Virus record (IMG/VR): IMGVR_UViG_3300006119_000058
Location: 1-26,222 of that record
Origin: a virus
Direction: 5' to 3' (one strand)
Length of the DNA: 26,222 bases
The position numbers and the translations under genes were made by a program. Below, piece by piece: positions 1 through 6,953 of this stretch. How positions within the stretch are numbered: the first letter of the stretch is position 1; each line of letters opens with the position of its first letter. The notes under the pieces were generated by a model, which was given only the letters and a program-made list of their open reading frames with translations, did no database searches and was not told the DNA's origin.

Positions 1-198
1 GGTGAAGGCTATCCTACAGTACCTTATTTATCTTTGGAAGCTCTTATTTACCAGCAACAAGCATCTAACCCTTCTGTAGCAACTGTAAACGTTACAGCTG
101 GTAGTTCTACTGGTCAGCAAGTCGTTGGTTCTACTACATCACAAAATGATGCTAATGGTACACCTAGAGTATTAAGCGGAAGTCAGGCTACAGGATAA
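1..198 (+). CDS. C-terminal end of an unidentified, probably structural protein (partial)
   Basis: The frame is open from base 1 to a TAA at 196-198, giving the last 65 residues of a gene that begins outside the window. The visible part starts GEGYPTVPYLSLEALIYQQQ and continues as a Ser/Thr/Gly/Gln-rich, low-charge tail ending in SGSQATG. Such composition is common in phage virion proteins. The stop overlaps the start of the next gene (TAATG), so the two are probably translationally coupled. No function can be assigned; the structural role is inferred from its neighbours. Confidence 0.65.
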   Translation, partial: GEGYPTVPYLSLEALIYQQQASNPSVATVNVTAGSSTGQQVVGSTTSQNDANGTPRVLSGSQATG

Positions 199-782
199 TG
201 GCTACATCAATACCAGCAGGTTCATCTAATAAATTCTTTGGTCAGAAAGTATCAAAGCAAGGTGTTAATGTATACAATGCTTCTGATTCAGATTTGATTT
301 ATAAGAACGATTACAGTTCTACACTCTATTACAATAACGCTGGTGTTCCAACAGTACTTCTTGGTAAGCGATACACAAGCCCTGTTCAACAAGGATTATT
401 TGTGAGTAAATCTGGTGTAGATGTAACTAAAGCTTCAGACGAAGAACTTATATTTAGCACAAACTTTTATTTAGAAAACGTAGTCCTTAAAGACCAATTA
501 ACCACAACTCCACAGAGTGCTAACTCGACAAACACTTACAATTACATACATGGGTTGGGTCAAATACCTGTTGTTGCCGCTTGGTATGAGTACAACCAGA
601 ATCAATATGTACAGCTACCATATACTAACTATAATAGTGGTCTAGGTGTAAGTTGGAATGTTTCTCTCTCGTATTTAGATAAAACGACTATGGTATTTAC
701 AATTCAAACAGGTCCAGTAAGTCTTATTGCTGGTGCTATTTACTTTACCTTGTCTACTACACCATTATTAATGATTGATTAA
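198..782 (+). CDS. Tail/fibre-like virion protein with internal repeat
   Basis: A 194-residue protein starting at an ATG that shares its A with the upstream TAA. It carries two copies of a short motif of the form VSK-x-GV-x-V-x2-ASD-x2-LI, near residues 18-35 and 69-86. Each copy is followed by an aromatic beta-type segment. This ASD...LI unit is familiar from phage tail or receptor-binding proteins, where it sits before a C-terminal beta domain. The C-terminal half (about 95-194) is rich in Tyr, Asn, Thr and Ser, as expected for a beta-structured virion domain. The promoter of the next transcription unit (-35 at 775) begins inside its last codons. The exact role is inferred. Confidence 0.6.
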   Translation: MATSIPAGSSNKFFGQKVSKQGVNVYNASDSDLIYKNDYSSTLYYNNAGVPTVLLGKRYTSPVQQGLFVSKSGVDVTKASDEELIFSTNFYLENVVLKDQLTTTPQSANSTNTYNYIHGLGQIPVVAAWYEYNQNQYVQLPYTNYNSGLGVSWNVSLSYLDKTTMVFTIQTGPVSLIAGAIYFTLSTTPLLMID

Positions 783-803
783 TGAAAAATATAGATGTAT
801 AAT
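775..803 (+). promoter_or_regulatory. Sigma70-like promoter A (ATAGGCA type)
   Basis: TTGATT (775-780), a 17-nt spacer and TATAAT (798-803). The predicted start is A810, so the RNA begins ATAGGCAACTAA. The -35 lies inside the end of the upstream gene. An intrinsic terminator follows within 40 nt. It is one of four promoters in the window sharing the ATAGGCA or ATCAGGCA start-site box. Confidence 0.7.
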
Positions 804-825
804 CTTGTTATAGGCAACTAATTTC

Positions 826-848
826 AGCCCCAGAAAGGGGTTTTTTTT
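826..848 (+). terminator. Intrinsic terminator between promoter A and the 854 gene
   Basis: Stem CCCC (828-831) and GGGG (837-840) with loop AGAAA, extended by AG/TT pairs, followed by eight T (841-848). It lies about 17 nt after the predicted start of promoter A and only 5 nt before the ATG at 854. RNA stopping here would be about 39 nt. It also terminates transcripts from the upstream gene. Confidence 0.8.
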
Positions 849-853
849 ATTTT

Positions 854-1831
854 ATGCAACCAGTATCAGCACAACAATCAGCACAAGATATAGCAAACGC
901 CAGAGCACAAGGGCAACAGCTACAAAATCAATACAACCAACAAGCTGCACAAGCACAAGGTCAGTATCAGAACACCTATAATCAGGCACAACAAGATAGA
1001 GCCCAAGCTAACGCAGCTCAGGCAGCTTTGTCTGGATACAATGTTCAAGGTGGTGGACAGCTATATAACCAATATCTTACTCAAGCACAACAGCAGTATG
1101 GATTTGACCCAAGAGCATTAGCTGGTGCACAAAAACAATTATTAGCTTCTCAGACAGCCATGCAGTACGCTCCACAGGCCGCACAGCAAGCAGGTAACTA
1201 TTATGGTGCAACTGCAGGTCAAGCATCTCAGGCATACCAGAACATGGCTCAGAACCTAAACACAACTCTTGCTAACCAGACTAACAAAGTTAATACATTC
1301 CAGAACTTATTAAACGCTACCCAAGCTCAAGCTCAAGCTCAAACAGGTGCTGAAACTACCACTCAAGGGCAGAAAATTACACAATTAACTGCTGGTGCAC
1401 AAAACGCAACACAGTTATTTAATGCTTCAACTGCACAAATGACAGCAGCTGAAAAAACAATGAATGACATTGAAACCTTACAACAAAATCAAGGATACGC
1501 TACAGCACAACAAGTCGCTGCTTACCAGAATGCTTACAGTAATTATCTTTCTGCTAAAGCTGCACAAGTTGCTGCTCAAGGTTCATTATTACAGGGTCAA
1601 GGTGCTGTTATGCAAGGACAAGCCGCTCAGACTCAGGCTAACTATGTTGCATACCAACAACAACTGCTTAAGAATTACGTTTCATCTGTACAAGCTTACT
1701 TTGGTTACGACCCCAACAAAGGTGCTAAAGGTGGACTTACTGGTGCTCAATTAAATAATTACAATGACTTTATCGGTAGATTAAATCAAGTATCAAGTAC
1801 TGCTCCAAATAAAACTGCTCCAGGTAAATAA
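854..1831 (+). CDS. Q/A-rich coiled-coil internal virion protein (putative ejection protein)
   Basis: A 325-residue protein dominated by Gln, Ala, Asn and Tyr, with long stretches of predicted helix or coiled coil (QQSAQDIANARAQ at the start, many AQ and QA repeats) and almost no hydrophobic core. Composition and position beside a large glycine-rich protein, after tail-fibre genes, recall internal-core or ejection proteins of short-tailed phages, but no family was recognised. The ATG lies 5 nt after a terminator T-run. The only SD-like sequence, AAAGGGG, is the 3' arm of the terminator stem 13 nt upstream, so initiation may depend on the hairpin. An overlapping plus-frame ORF at 1464-1754 is judged a shadow. 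Confidence 0.6.
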   Translation: MQPVSAQQSAQDIANARAQGQQLQNQYNQQAAQAQGQYQNTYNQAQQDRAQANAAQAALSGYNVQGGGQLYNQYLTQAQQQYGFDPRALAGAQKQLLASQTAMQYAPQAAQQAGNYYGATAGQASQAYQNMAQNLNTTLANQTNKVNTFQNLLNATQAQAQAQTGAETTTQGQKITQLTAGAQNATQLFNASTAQMTAAEKTMNDIETLQQNQGYATAQQVAAYQNAYSNYLSAKAAQVAAQGSLLQGQGAVMQGQAAQTQANYVAYQQQLLKNYVSSVQAYFGYDPNKGAKGGLTGAQLNNYNDFIGRLNQVSSTAPNKTAPGK

Positions 1832-1832
1832 T

Positions 1833-3983
1833 ATGCACAATAACTCAATGCCCCAAACTGCAAATTTGTTAAACATAGCGGACACGCACACTAACAATGT
1901 TGCACAACAGCAAAATGTTCCAAGTGGAATATCTCAATTAATGAATGCAAAAAATGCTCCTTCACAAATGGGTACTGGTTCATCTCCTAACTTAGCTACT
2001 AAAGCTTTACCAACAGCTGGTGCTATAGCAGGTGGTATTGGTGGTGGTATCGGTGGTACAGCTCTTGCTGGAGCGTTGTTACCAGAAGAAACAGCATTAG
2101 CTCCTGAAACTTTTGGATTATCTTATCTCCCTTCAGCTATTGCTTATCTTGGTGGTGTATTAGGTGCTGGTTTAGGACAAGCAGGCGGAAAAGCAGCGGA
2201 AAACGTTATGACTGGTCAGCCAGCTCAAAATAAATTAGCACAAAACTTTTTATACGGTGCTGGTGGTCAAGCAGGTGGTGAAGTTCTTGGTAAAGGACTT
2301 TCTATGTTGGGTACTAAAGTAGTCGCACCAACACTAGAAAAAGGTGCATCTAAACTCATTGGTGGACAACTTAAAGGTGCTCAAGGCGACATAGGTCAAT
2401 ACTCTAAAACAATACAACAAAGCAACATTTCAGATATTAGACAAGTACCTAGCTTATTCTCAAGAATAACTGGTGGTCTTGGTGCTGTAACCAAAGGTGT
2501 ATCTGATGCACTCACAACTTCTAACATAAAAGTGGATATGGGTGGATTTCTTGATACAGTAAAAAACGAATTACAAAGTCAACCATTAATTCAAAAAAAT
2601 GCTGAAAATAAATTATTATCCACAGCTCAAAAAACATTGTTTAACCTAACAGGTAAAAAAGGTGGACAAGTTGGTGTACAGGGTGCTGACCCTAACGCAG
2701 TTTTAAATGAAGTAAGAAATTGGGAAAAATTAGCCCAACAAAATTCTGCTAAAGGTGGTACGAATGCCGAAGCCGCTGCTATTGGTGATTTTGCTACTAA
2801 CATAGCTAGAAGTTTAGAAAGTTCGATATTTAAACCAGTTGACGCAGCAGGTAATGAAATAGCAACGCCGCTTACTAACCAAATTAAAACTAGCATGAAA
2901 GCTGGATTGGCTGATTTACAAAAAACTAACCCAACACTGTTTAATAGAATTTCTGGTCAAATAGATTCTGCAAAGACTATCAAAGATGCAAGAACTATAC
3001 AATCAGAATATGTAGGTGCATCAAAAGCATCACAAGATGCTATTAAACAACAATCTGCAAAGAGTGGTGTAACAGGTGGACAACTTGCACAAATAGCGGC
3101 ACCAGTACTTGGTGGACTTAGTGCAGGACCTATAGGTGCAGGATTTGGAGTAGCAGGAGCATTAGCTACAACTCCAACAGGTGAAAGATTAATCACTAAA
3201 GGTGTTCAAGGATTAGCTGGTAAAGCCGCAGGAACTACAGTTCCTAAAACAGTCATCGGAAAGACACTTAGCAATTTACCTAAAGGTTACCCAAAAGCAT
3301 TAACTGGATTAACAGCATTAGGTAGCACAGCAACAAATTATGGTCCACAAGCAACTGGAGCAGCAGGACAAACACAATTAACACAAGGAGCAGGTATGCA
3401 AGGAGCAGGAGCACCAGGAGCAGCAGGAGCAGCCCCAACACAAGATATTAACCCAAACATTTCAACACCAATAGCATTGATGCAATTAGCAGCTATGACA
3501 GACCCATTAATTTTCCAACAAATGGGTGGTGCATCAGCTCTACAAAATCTAACTAAGCCAGTAGCAGCAGCACAAACTGCACAACAAGGTTTACAATCCT
3601 TATATAATCCTACTTACGGAACTGGTGCACAAGCTGGACAAATTACAGGTTTAGGTGGAGCATACCAACAAGCTGGTGGTGGTCAAGGTATTTTAGGTGG
3701 TGGTGCTTCAGGAGTTCTATCACGACTATTTGGTGGTGGTGAAACTTCAAGATTTGCACAACAACAATCTGCTGAACAAAACGCAGTTAATGCAGCACTT
3801 AAAGCACAAGGTCTTGATATTAACGCTCCATTACCAGGAATTACATCTACTCCACAAGCAGCACAAGCTCAACTACAGTACATTCAGTCATTACTTAACC
3901 AACTTGGTGGTTCAATGCCACAAGCTCAGGGTGGTGGATATGTTCCACAAGGTGTATTAAATTCTATTCCTGCTGGGCAATAG
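1833..3983 (+). CDS. Large Gly/Ala-rich internal virion protein (putative DNA-ejection protein)
   Basis: A 716-residue protein starting 1 nt after the previous stop, so probably cotranscribed and coupled. Near residues 62-85 is a glycine-zipper membrane-type segment (AGAIAGGIGGGIGG followed by TALAGALL). A second Gly/Ala-rich hydrophobic segment lies around 105-125, and a third around 420-445. The middle (about 160-400) is helical and polar; the C-terminal 200 residues are Gln/Gly/Ala-rich. Such glycine zippers in a phage structural cluster suggest a protein that inserts into the host envelope during DNA delivery, like internal proteins of podoviruses. This is inferred from composition, not from a recognised domain. 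Its last 20 bases overlap the end of a convergent gene. Confidence 0.6.
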   Translation: MHNNSMPQTANLLNIADTHTNNVAQQQNVPSGISQLMNAKNAPSQMGTGSSPNLATKALPTAGAIAGGIGGGIGGTALAGALLPEETALAPETFGLSYLPSAIAYLGGVLGAGLGQAGGKAAENVMTGQPAQNKLAQNFLYGAGGQAGGEVLGKGLSMLGTKVVAPTLEKGASKLIGGQLKGAQGDIGQYSKTIQQSNISDIRQVPSLFSRITGGLGAVTKGVSDALTTSNIKVDMGGFLDTVKNELQSQPLIQKNAENKLLSTAQKTLFNLTGKKGGQVGVQGADPNAVLNEVRNWEKLAQQNSAKGGTNAEAAAIGDFATNIARSLESSIFKPVDAAGNEIATPLTNQIKTSMKAGLADLQKTNPTLFNRISGQIDSAKTIKDARTIQSEYVGASKASQDAIKQQSAKSGVTGGQLAQIAAPVLGGLSAGPIGAGFGVAGALATTPTGERLITKGVQGLAGKAAGTTVPKTVIGKTLSNLPKGYPKALTGLTALGSTATNYGPQATGAAGQTQLTQGAGMQGAGAPGAAGAAPTQDINPNISTPIALMQLAAMTDPLIFQQMGGASALQNLTKPVAAAQTAQQGLQSLYNPTYGTGAQAGQITGLGGAYQQAGGGQGILGGGASGVLSRLFGGGETSRFAQQQSAEQNAVNAALKAQGLDINAPLPGITSTPQAAQAQLQYIQSLLNQLGGSMPQAQGGGYVPQGVLNSIPAGQ

Positions 3984-4236
3984 CTTCGTCAACTACTTCT
4001 TTAGGTATCTCGTGAACAGTTAGTTCTTTTGTGTCTTTATCTAAATCTATTTCAAATTGAAGGTTAGTATCTTCTGCATAACCAAACTTAGTTGTACACA
4101 CATAGTATAGGTAACCAGATAATACTTTGTCTTTGAGTATGTTGTAAGTCAAAGCTAGGTTTAATATCTTCAGATAGTCAAACTCTCTGTCAGTTAAAAC
4201 GTGTACGTTATCTTTCTTAGTTTTAATCTTTCCCAT
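3964..4236 (-). CDS. Unknown 90-residue protein, last gene of the chaperonin operon
   Basis: An ATG at 4236 preceded by a strong Shine-Dalgarno (TAAGGAGATAAC) supports translation. The protein is charged and soluble, with an N-terminal Lys-rich start, a central hydrophobic/Tyr-rich helix (about 20-50) and an acidic C-terminal half. No family was recognised. It follows the 80-residue gene by 9 nt on the minus strand. Its 3' end overlaps the convergent ejection-protein gene by 20 bp with no visible terminator between them, so the two transcripts would be antisense at their ends. Confidence 0.65.
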   Translation of the reverse strand: MGKIKTKKDNVHVLTDREFDYLKILNLALTYNILKDKVLSGYLYYVCTTKFGYAEDTNLQFEIDLDKDTKELTVHEIPKEVVDEAIAQQE

Positions 4237-4245
4237 GTTATCTCC

Positions 4246-4488
4246 TTATAAATTTTTTAAATCTTCATCTTTGGGTAAAAACCCATATTCTTTACTTTCA
4301 TTTGGATAGGCATCTATAAAATCTTGGTTAGGCTGTCCGCTTCTGTCGTATGGTTGTATGATTTCTCTGGCATAATCTTTTCTTTGTCGGTCATGTTCAT
4401 GTTGTTTATACATTGAACTTTGTCTGGATTGTAGCTTCATCATGTCAGGTTTATCCTTGTAGTATTTACCATTTAATACATAACCCAT
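4246..4488 (-). CDS. Unknown small phage protein, 80 residues
   Basis: An open frame extends up to an ATG at 4536, but that start has no SD and lies 49 bp inside the preceding gene. The ATG at 4488 forms a TAATG overlap with the preceding stop and gives a protein starting MGYVLNGKYYKDKP, so I prefer it. The sequence is hydrophilic, with a run DRQRKDYAREIIQPYD and an end motif of the type NQDFIDAYP-x4-YGFLP. The GYVLNGKYYKG...HDRQR..YAREIIQPY pattern recalls small conserved phage proteins of unknown function (from memory). It sits between a membrane-anchored protein and an unknown gene in the groES-groEL operon. Confidence 0.6.
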   Translation of the reverse strand: MGYVLNGKYYKDKPDMMKLQSRQSSMYKQHEHDRQRKDYAREIIQPYDRSGQPNQDFIDAYPNESKEYGFLPKDEDLKNL

Positions 4489-4751
4489 TATTGTGGTCCA
4501 ATCTGCATCTTCCTTAATCTTTCTTGTTCTTCCCATTCAAGTCTTTGAGCTGTTTTGGGTTCAACAAGTCCTACATCACCATCTTGATTAACCTTGTAAG
4601 GGTCTACACGACCATACGCAGCATAAGTTGCACCTACATCAGGTTCTTCTTTTTTCAATTGAGCAGTCAATTCTGTAACTTTATCCCTCATATCTCTGAA
4701 TAAATAACCAAAACCCCAAGCTACAACAAATAGCAGTATGTAACTAATCAC
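4488..4751 (-). CDS. Small membrane-anchored protein, 87 residues
   Basis: It starts with GTG at 4751, overlapping the groEL-like stop by 8 nt (GTGATTAG), with AGGG about 8 nt upstream. Residues 2-18 (ISYILLFVVAWGFGYLF) form one hydrophobic transmembrane or signal-anchor segment. A charged coiled-coil-like stretch (DMRDKVTELTAQLKKEE) and an acidic hydrophilic tail follow. No family was recognised; the topology resembles small phage inner-membrane or spanin-like proteins, but there is no lipobox and it is not near the lysis cassette. It is translationally coupled to the chaperonin gene, suggesting coexpression. Confidence 0.6.
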   Translation of the reverse strand: MISYILLFVVAWGFGYLFRDMRDKVTELTAQLKKEEPDVGATYAAYGRVDPYKVNQDGDVGLVEPKTAQRLEWEEQERLRKMQIGPQ

Positions 4752-6297
4752 TTTTCATTTCCCTGTCTTTGAAAGTTAATCCAACAGTGGTGGTAATAAG
4801 AGTTGTTACAACACTTACAGCATTCACGACAGTCTGTTTAGTAACTTCAGCAGGGTCTATAATTCCAGCTTTTAATAGGTCAATAGGTTTAGTAGTGTAA
4901 TCACGCAAATCAAATCCATACCATACTTTTGATTCTTGCATTTTAAATAGTGCTTCTTCTGGATTGTTACCAGAGTTAGAAACTAATTGTTTAAAGGGTG
5001 CTTCAAAAGCTTCATTGAAATAATCTGTATCCATTCTAGCTAGTGTAGTTCCACCACCAGGCACAACTCCATCTCTTATGGCGGCTTGAGTAGCAGAGAT
5101 AGCATCATCAACTCGGTCTTTGATTTCATCTCTTTCACCCTCAGTAGCAGCACCAACACGAATGATAGCTATTTTACCTGTTAGCATACTCAGTCGTTTC
5201 TTAATCTCTTCTTTGTCTACTAGTGATTCAGCTTCTTTGTATTGCTTTCTCAAATCTTCTATACGAATTAATAAGTCTTCTTCAGCACCTTCTCCATTAA
5301 TTATAGATGTAGAAGTCGAACTAACATTTACAGTTGTTGCTCCACCAAGCATGTCTATCTCAAAGCTAGATGAGGGTGCTCCTTCGTCTAAAGCACGACC
5401 ACCTGTATAGCATGCTATGTCTTCTAAGAAAAGGGCTCTCATAGGTCCGTAGATAGGTACATCAACTAAAGTAGTAGTAATGTTACCTTTGGCTTTATTA
5501 AGTGCTAATGTAGCAAGTGCTTCATCTATGACTTCACCAATGATTACAATCTCGCAACCCTTACCTGCAGCCATTATTATCTTTTCTAAAATTGGTGTCA
5601 CATCACCAGCAGTTCTTAATGTTTTTTTGGTAATAAAAATGTCAGCGTTAGATACGTTTGATTCTAGGTTAGTAAAATTGTTTATTAAGTATTCGTTAGT
5701 AAAACCTTTCTTAAAATAAAGACCTTCTACTTCTTCATCGTAGCAACCAATTCCGTCAAACTTTTCTACTAAAATATTAGATTCAATACCGACTCGTTCA
5801 ATTACATCAGCAATCATTTCACCAAGAGCTTCATCGCTGGCGGATACTTTAGATACAAACCTAATTAACTCAGGGGTAGCATCAATTTTGATTTCATCAA
5901 TTTGTTCTAAAACATGGTTAGCAGATTCTCTAAGCATCTTAGCTACTTCCATACGATTGAAACCAGAACCAATAAGTTTCTTAGCTTCTTTATATAAGTA
6001 GTAACTTAAGATAACAACTGCAGTAGTACCATCACCAACAACTTGGTTGGATTTTTCACTAGCCTGAACTATAGTTCTGGCTGCCATGTTTTCCACAGGG
6101 TCTTCTAAAAATACTTTTCTAACATTAGTTACACCATCTCTAGAAGGATTTGGATAACCAAAGTTTTTTTCTACAAGAGCTATACCTGCACTAGGTCCAT
6201 AAGCTGCATTAGCTACTTGAAATAATTTTTCTACACCACTATCTAATCTATCTTCTAAGTCTTTACCAAAATAAATATCTCTAGCTAACTTGCCCAT
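4744..6297 (-). CDS. groEL-like: Phage-encoded GroEL-like group I chaperonin (divergent)
   Basis: A 517-residue protein collinear with bacterial GroEL/Cpn60, the ATP-driven double-ring folding machine of the cytoplasm. Equatorial ATP-site motifs are visible: YGPSAG (33-38, where bacteria have LGPKGRN), SRDGV (52-56, the D52 region of E. coli), GDGTT (88-92, with the D87 equivalent D89), VDDAISAT (396-403, retaining hydrolytic Asp398), GGG (414-416) and DPAEV (481-485, Asp495 equivalent). The apical domain (about 185-365) keeps DEALATLALN, part of the substrate/GroES-binding helix. However, the GFGDRRK motif is replaced by IYGPMRA, and a serine-rich variant stretch follows at 309-335. The GGM tail is absent. 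It starts 17 nt inside the groES-like gene with AGAGGG upstream. It probably helps fold phage capsid or other virion proteins; partner and independence from host GroES are untested. Confidence 0.9.
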   Translation of the reverse strand: MGKLARDIYFGKDLEDRLDSGVEKLFQVANAAYGPSAGIALVEKNFGYPNPSRDGVTNVRKVFLEDPVENMAARTIVQASEKSNQVVGDGTTAVVILSYYLYKEAKKLIGSGFNRMEVAKMLRESANHVLEQIDEIKIDATPELIRFVSKVSASDEALGEMIADVIERVGIESNILVEKFDGIGCYDEEVEGLYFKKGFTNEYLINNFTNLESNVSNADIFITKKTLRTAGDVTPILEKIIMAAGKGCEIVIIGEVIDEALATLALNKAKGNITTTLVDVPIYGPMRALFLEDIACYTGGRALDEGAPSSSFEIDMLGGATTVNVSSTSTSIINGEGAEEDLLIRIEDLRKQYKEAESLVDKEEIKKRLSMLTGKIAIIRVGAATEGERDEIKDRVDDAISATQAAIRDGVVPGGGTTLARMDTDYFNEAFEAPFKQLVSNSGNNPEEALFKMQESKVWYGFDLRDYTTKPIDLLKAGIIDPAEVTKQTVVNAVSVVTTLITTTVGLTFKDREMKSD

Positions 6298-6547
6298 AAT
6301 ACCCTCTTATATCTTCATACTTAATAAATGCGTAAGACTTGTCATCAATTTGGAATTGAGTACCATCTTTGTATTCTTCAAAATAAACTTTTTTGTCTAT
6401 GATGTCGACTATATCTAAATCTGTCGCAATTTTCTTTACTATGCCTGAAGTTTTAGTTGAGTATTGTTTGTCTGGTGTAGCAACATACTGAAATGATTCA
6501 GTTAATTCAACGAGTACACAACCATTTATTGGGTGTAAATTGTCCAT
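6281..6547 (-). CDS. groES-like: Phage GroES-like co-chaperonin
   Basis: An 88-residue protein with the GroES layout: HPINGCVLVEL at the N-terminus matches the first strand (RPLxDRVxV in GroES). A polar loop of about 20 residues (TESFQYVATPDKQYS and following) sits where the mobile loop lies, followed by SGIVKKIA (compare GxVxAVG). Then come KVYFEEYKDGTQFQI and the final YAFIKYEDIRGYYG, equivalent to the GroES end with its ESDILA-type motif. The mobile loop lacks an obvious GGIVL tripeptide before TSGIV, so GroEL specificity may differ. It is the first gene of a minus-strand operon. The ATG at 6547 coincides with the predicted transcription start, so the mRNA appears leaderless. Confidence 0.8.
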   Translation of the reverse strand: MDNLHPINGCVLVELTESFQYVATPDKQYSTKTSGIVKKIATDLDIVDIIDKKVYFEEYKDGTQFQIDDKSYAFIKYEDIRGYYGQVS

Positions 6548-6553
6548 AAGTGA

Positions 6554-6581
6554 ATTGTATCACATATATTGTTAAAACCAA
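6554..6581 (-). promoter_or_regulatory. Promoter of the groES-groEL operon (leaderless)
   Basis: Read on the minus strand: TTGGTT (6581-6576), a 16-nt spacer and TACAAT (6559-6554) with an extended -10 TG (TGATACAAT). Six bases separate the -10 from the ATG at 6547, so the usual +1 is the A of the start codon. No SD is possible. Its -35 region overlaps that of the divergent promoter B (6569-6597). Confidence 0.65.
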
Positions 6582-6597
6582 TATGGTGGGTTATAAT
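6569..6597 (+). promoter_or_regulatory. Sigma70-like promoter B (ATAGGCA type), divergent from groES
   Basis: TTGTTA (6569-6574), 17-nt spacer and TATAAT (6592-6597). The predicted start is A6604, giving RNA ATAGGCAATCAAG. It drives the small-gene/lysis region to the right. It overlaps the minus-strand groES promoter back to back. Confidence 0.7.
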
Positions 6598-6620
6598 CAT
6601 TGTATAGGCAATCAAGCTAA

Positions 6621-6644
6621 AGCCCCTTTGAGAGGGGTATTTTT
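6621..6644 (+). terminator. Intrinsic terminator-like hairpin in the leader of promoter B
   Basis: CCCCT (623-627 of 6600s) pairs with AGGGG (6633-6637) around a 5-nt loop, followed by TATTTTTAATTT. It lies about 19 nt after the predicted start of promoter B and before the SD of the 6663 gene. No plus-strand gene lies upstream until the end of the gene at 3983, so it is best read as an attenuator rather than an operon end. The T-run is interrupted, so termination may be partial. Confidence 0.65.
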
Positions 6645-6662
6645 AATTTAAAAAGGAATAAA

Positions 6663-6953
6663 ATGTTAGTCAAAGACTTACTTAAGGCAGATTTACCACC
6701 AACACATGCAGACGCAGTGATGCGTAAGAAGCATACACTTGGTTCTATTGAGCACAACTCTAATCACATTAAAGACCACGCTAAAGGTTTGGAAGATTCT
6801 TTGAATAAGTTATACACAGTTGATAGTAAAGAATATGCTAAACAATTAAAAATGGAATTAGCATCACTAAAAAAAATATATGACCACATAAACTCAATGA
6901 AAAAAGGTCCAAGTGATGGACATGACTGGAAACACAAAGGATTTCAAGCATGA
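6663..6953 (+). CDS. Small helical Lys/His-rich phage protein, 96 residues
   Basis: An ATG preceded by AAAAAGGA with a good spacing. The protein begins MLVKDLLKADLPPTHADAVM and is mostly alpha-helical and basic, with a DSLNKLYTVDSKEYAKQLK stretch that looks coiled coil, ending in a Gly/His/Lys-rich tail. No family was recognised. It is the first gene of a run of tiny genes, several of which begin with a similar short motif (M-x-(K)V-K-x-L). It overlaps the next start as ATGA, so it is probably coupled. It could be a minor virion or host-takeover protein; nothing in the sequence decides. Confidence 0.6.
   Translation: MLVKDLLKADLPPTHADAVMRKKHTLGSIEHNSNHIKDHAKGLEDSLNKLYTVDSKEYAKQLKMELASLKKIYDHINSMKKGPSDGHDWKHKGFQA

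Noticed and set aside
1464-1754. 96-codon plus-frame ORF inside the 854 gene
   Set aside because: Leu/Lys/His-rich sequence typical of a shifted reading of CAA/GCT-rich coding DNA; no SD.
4489-4536. Earlier start (4536) of the 4246 gene
   Set aside because: No SD and a 49-nt overlap; ATG 4488 makes TAATG with the preceding stop.
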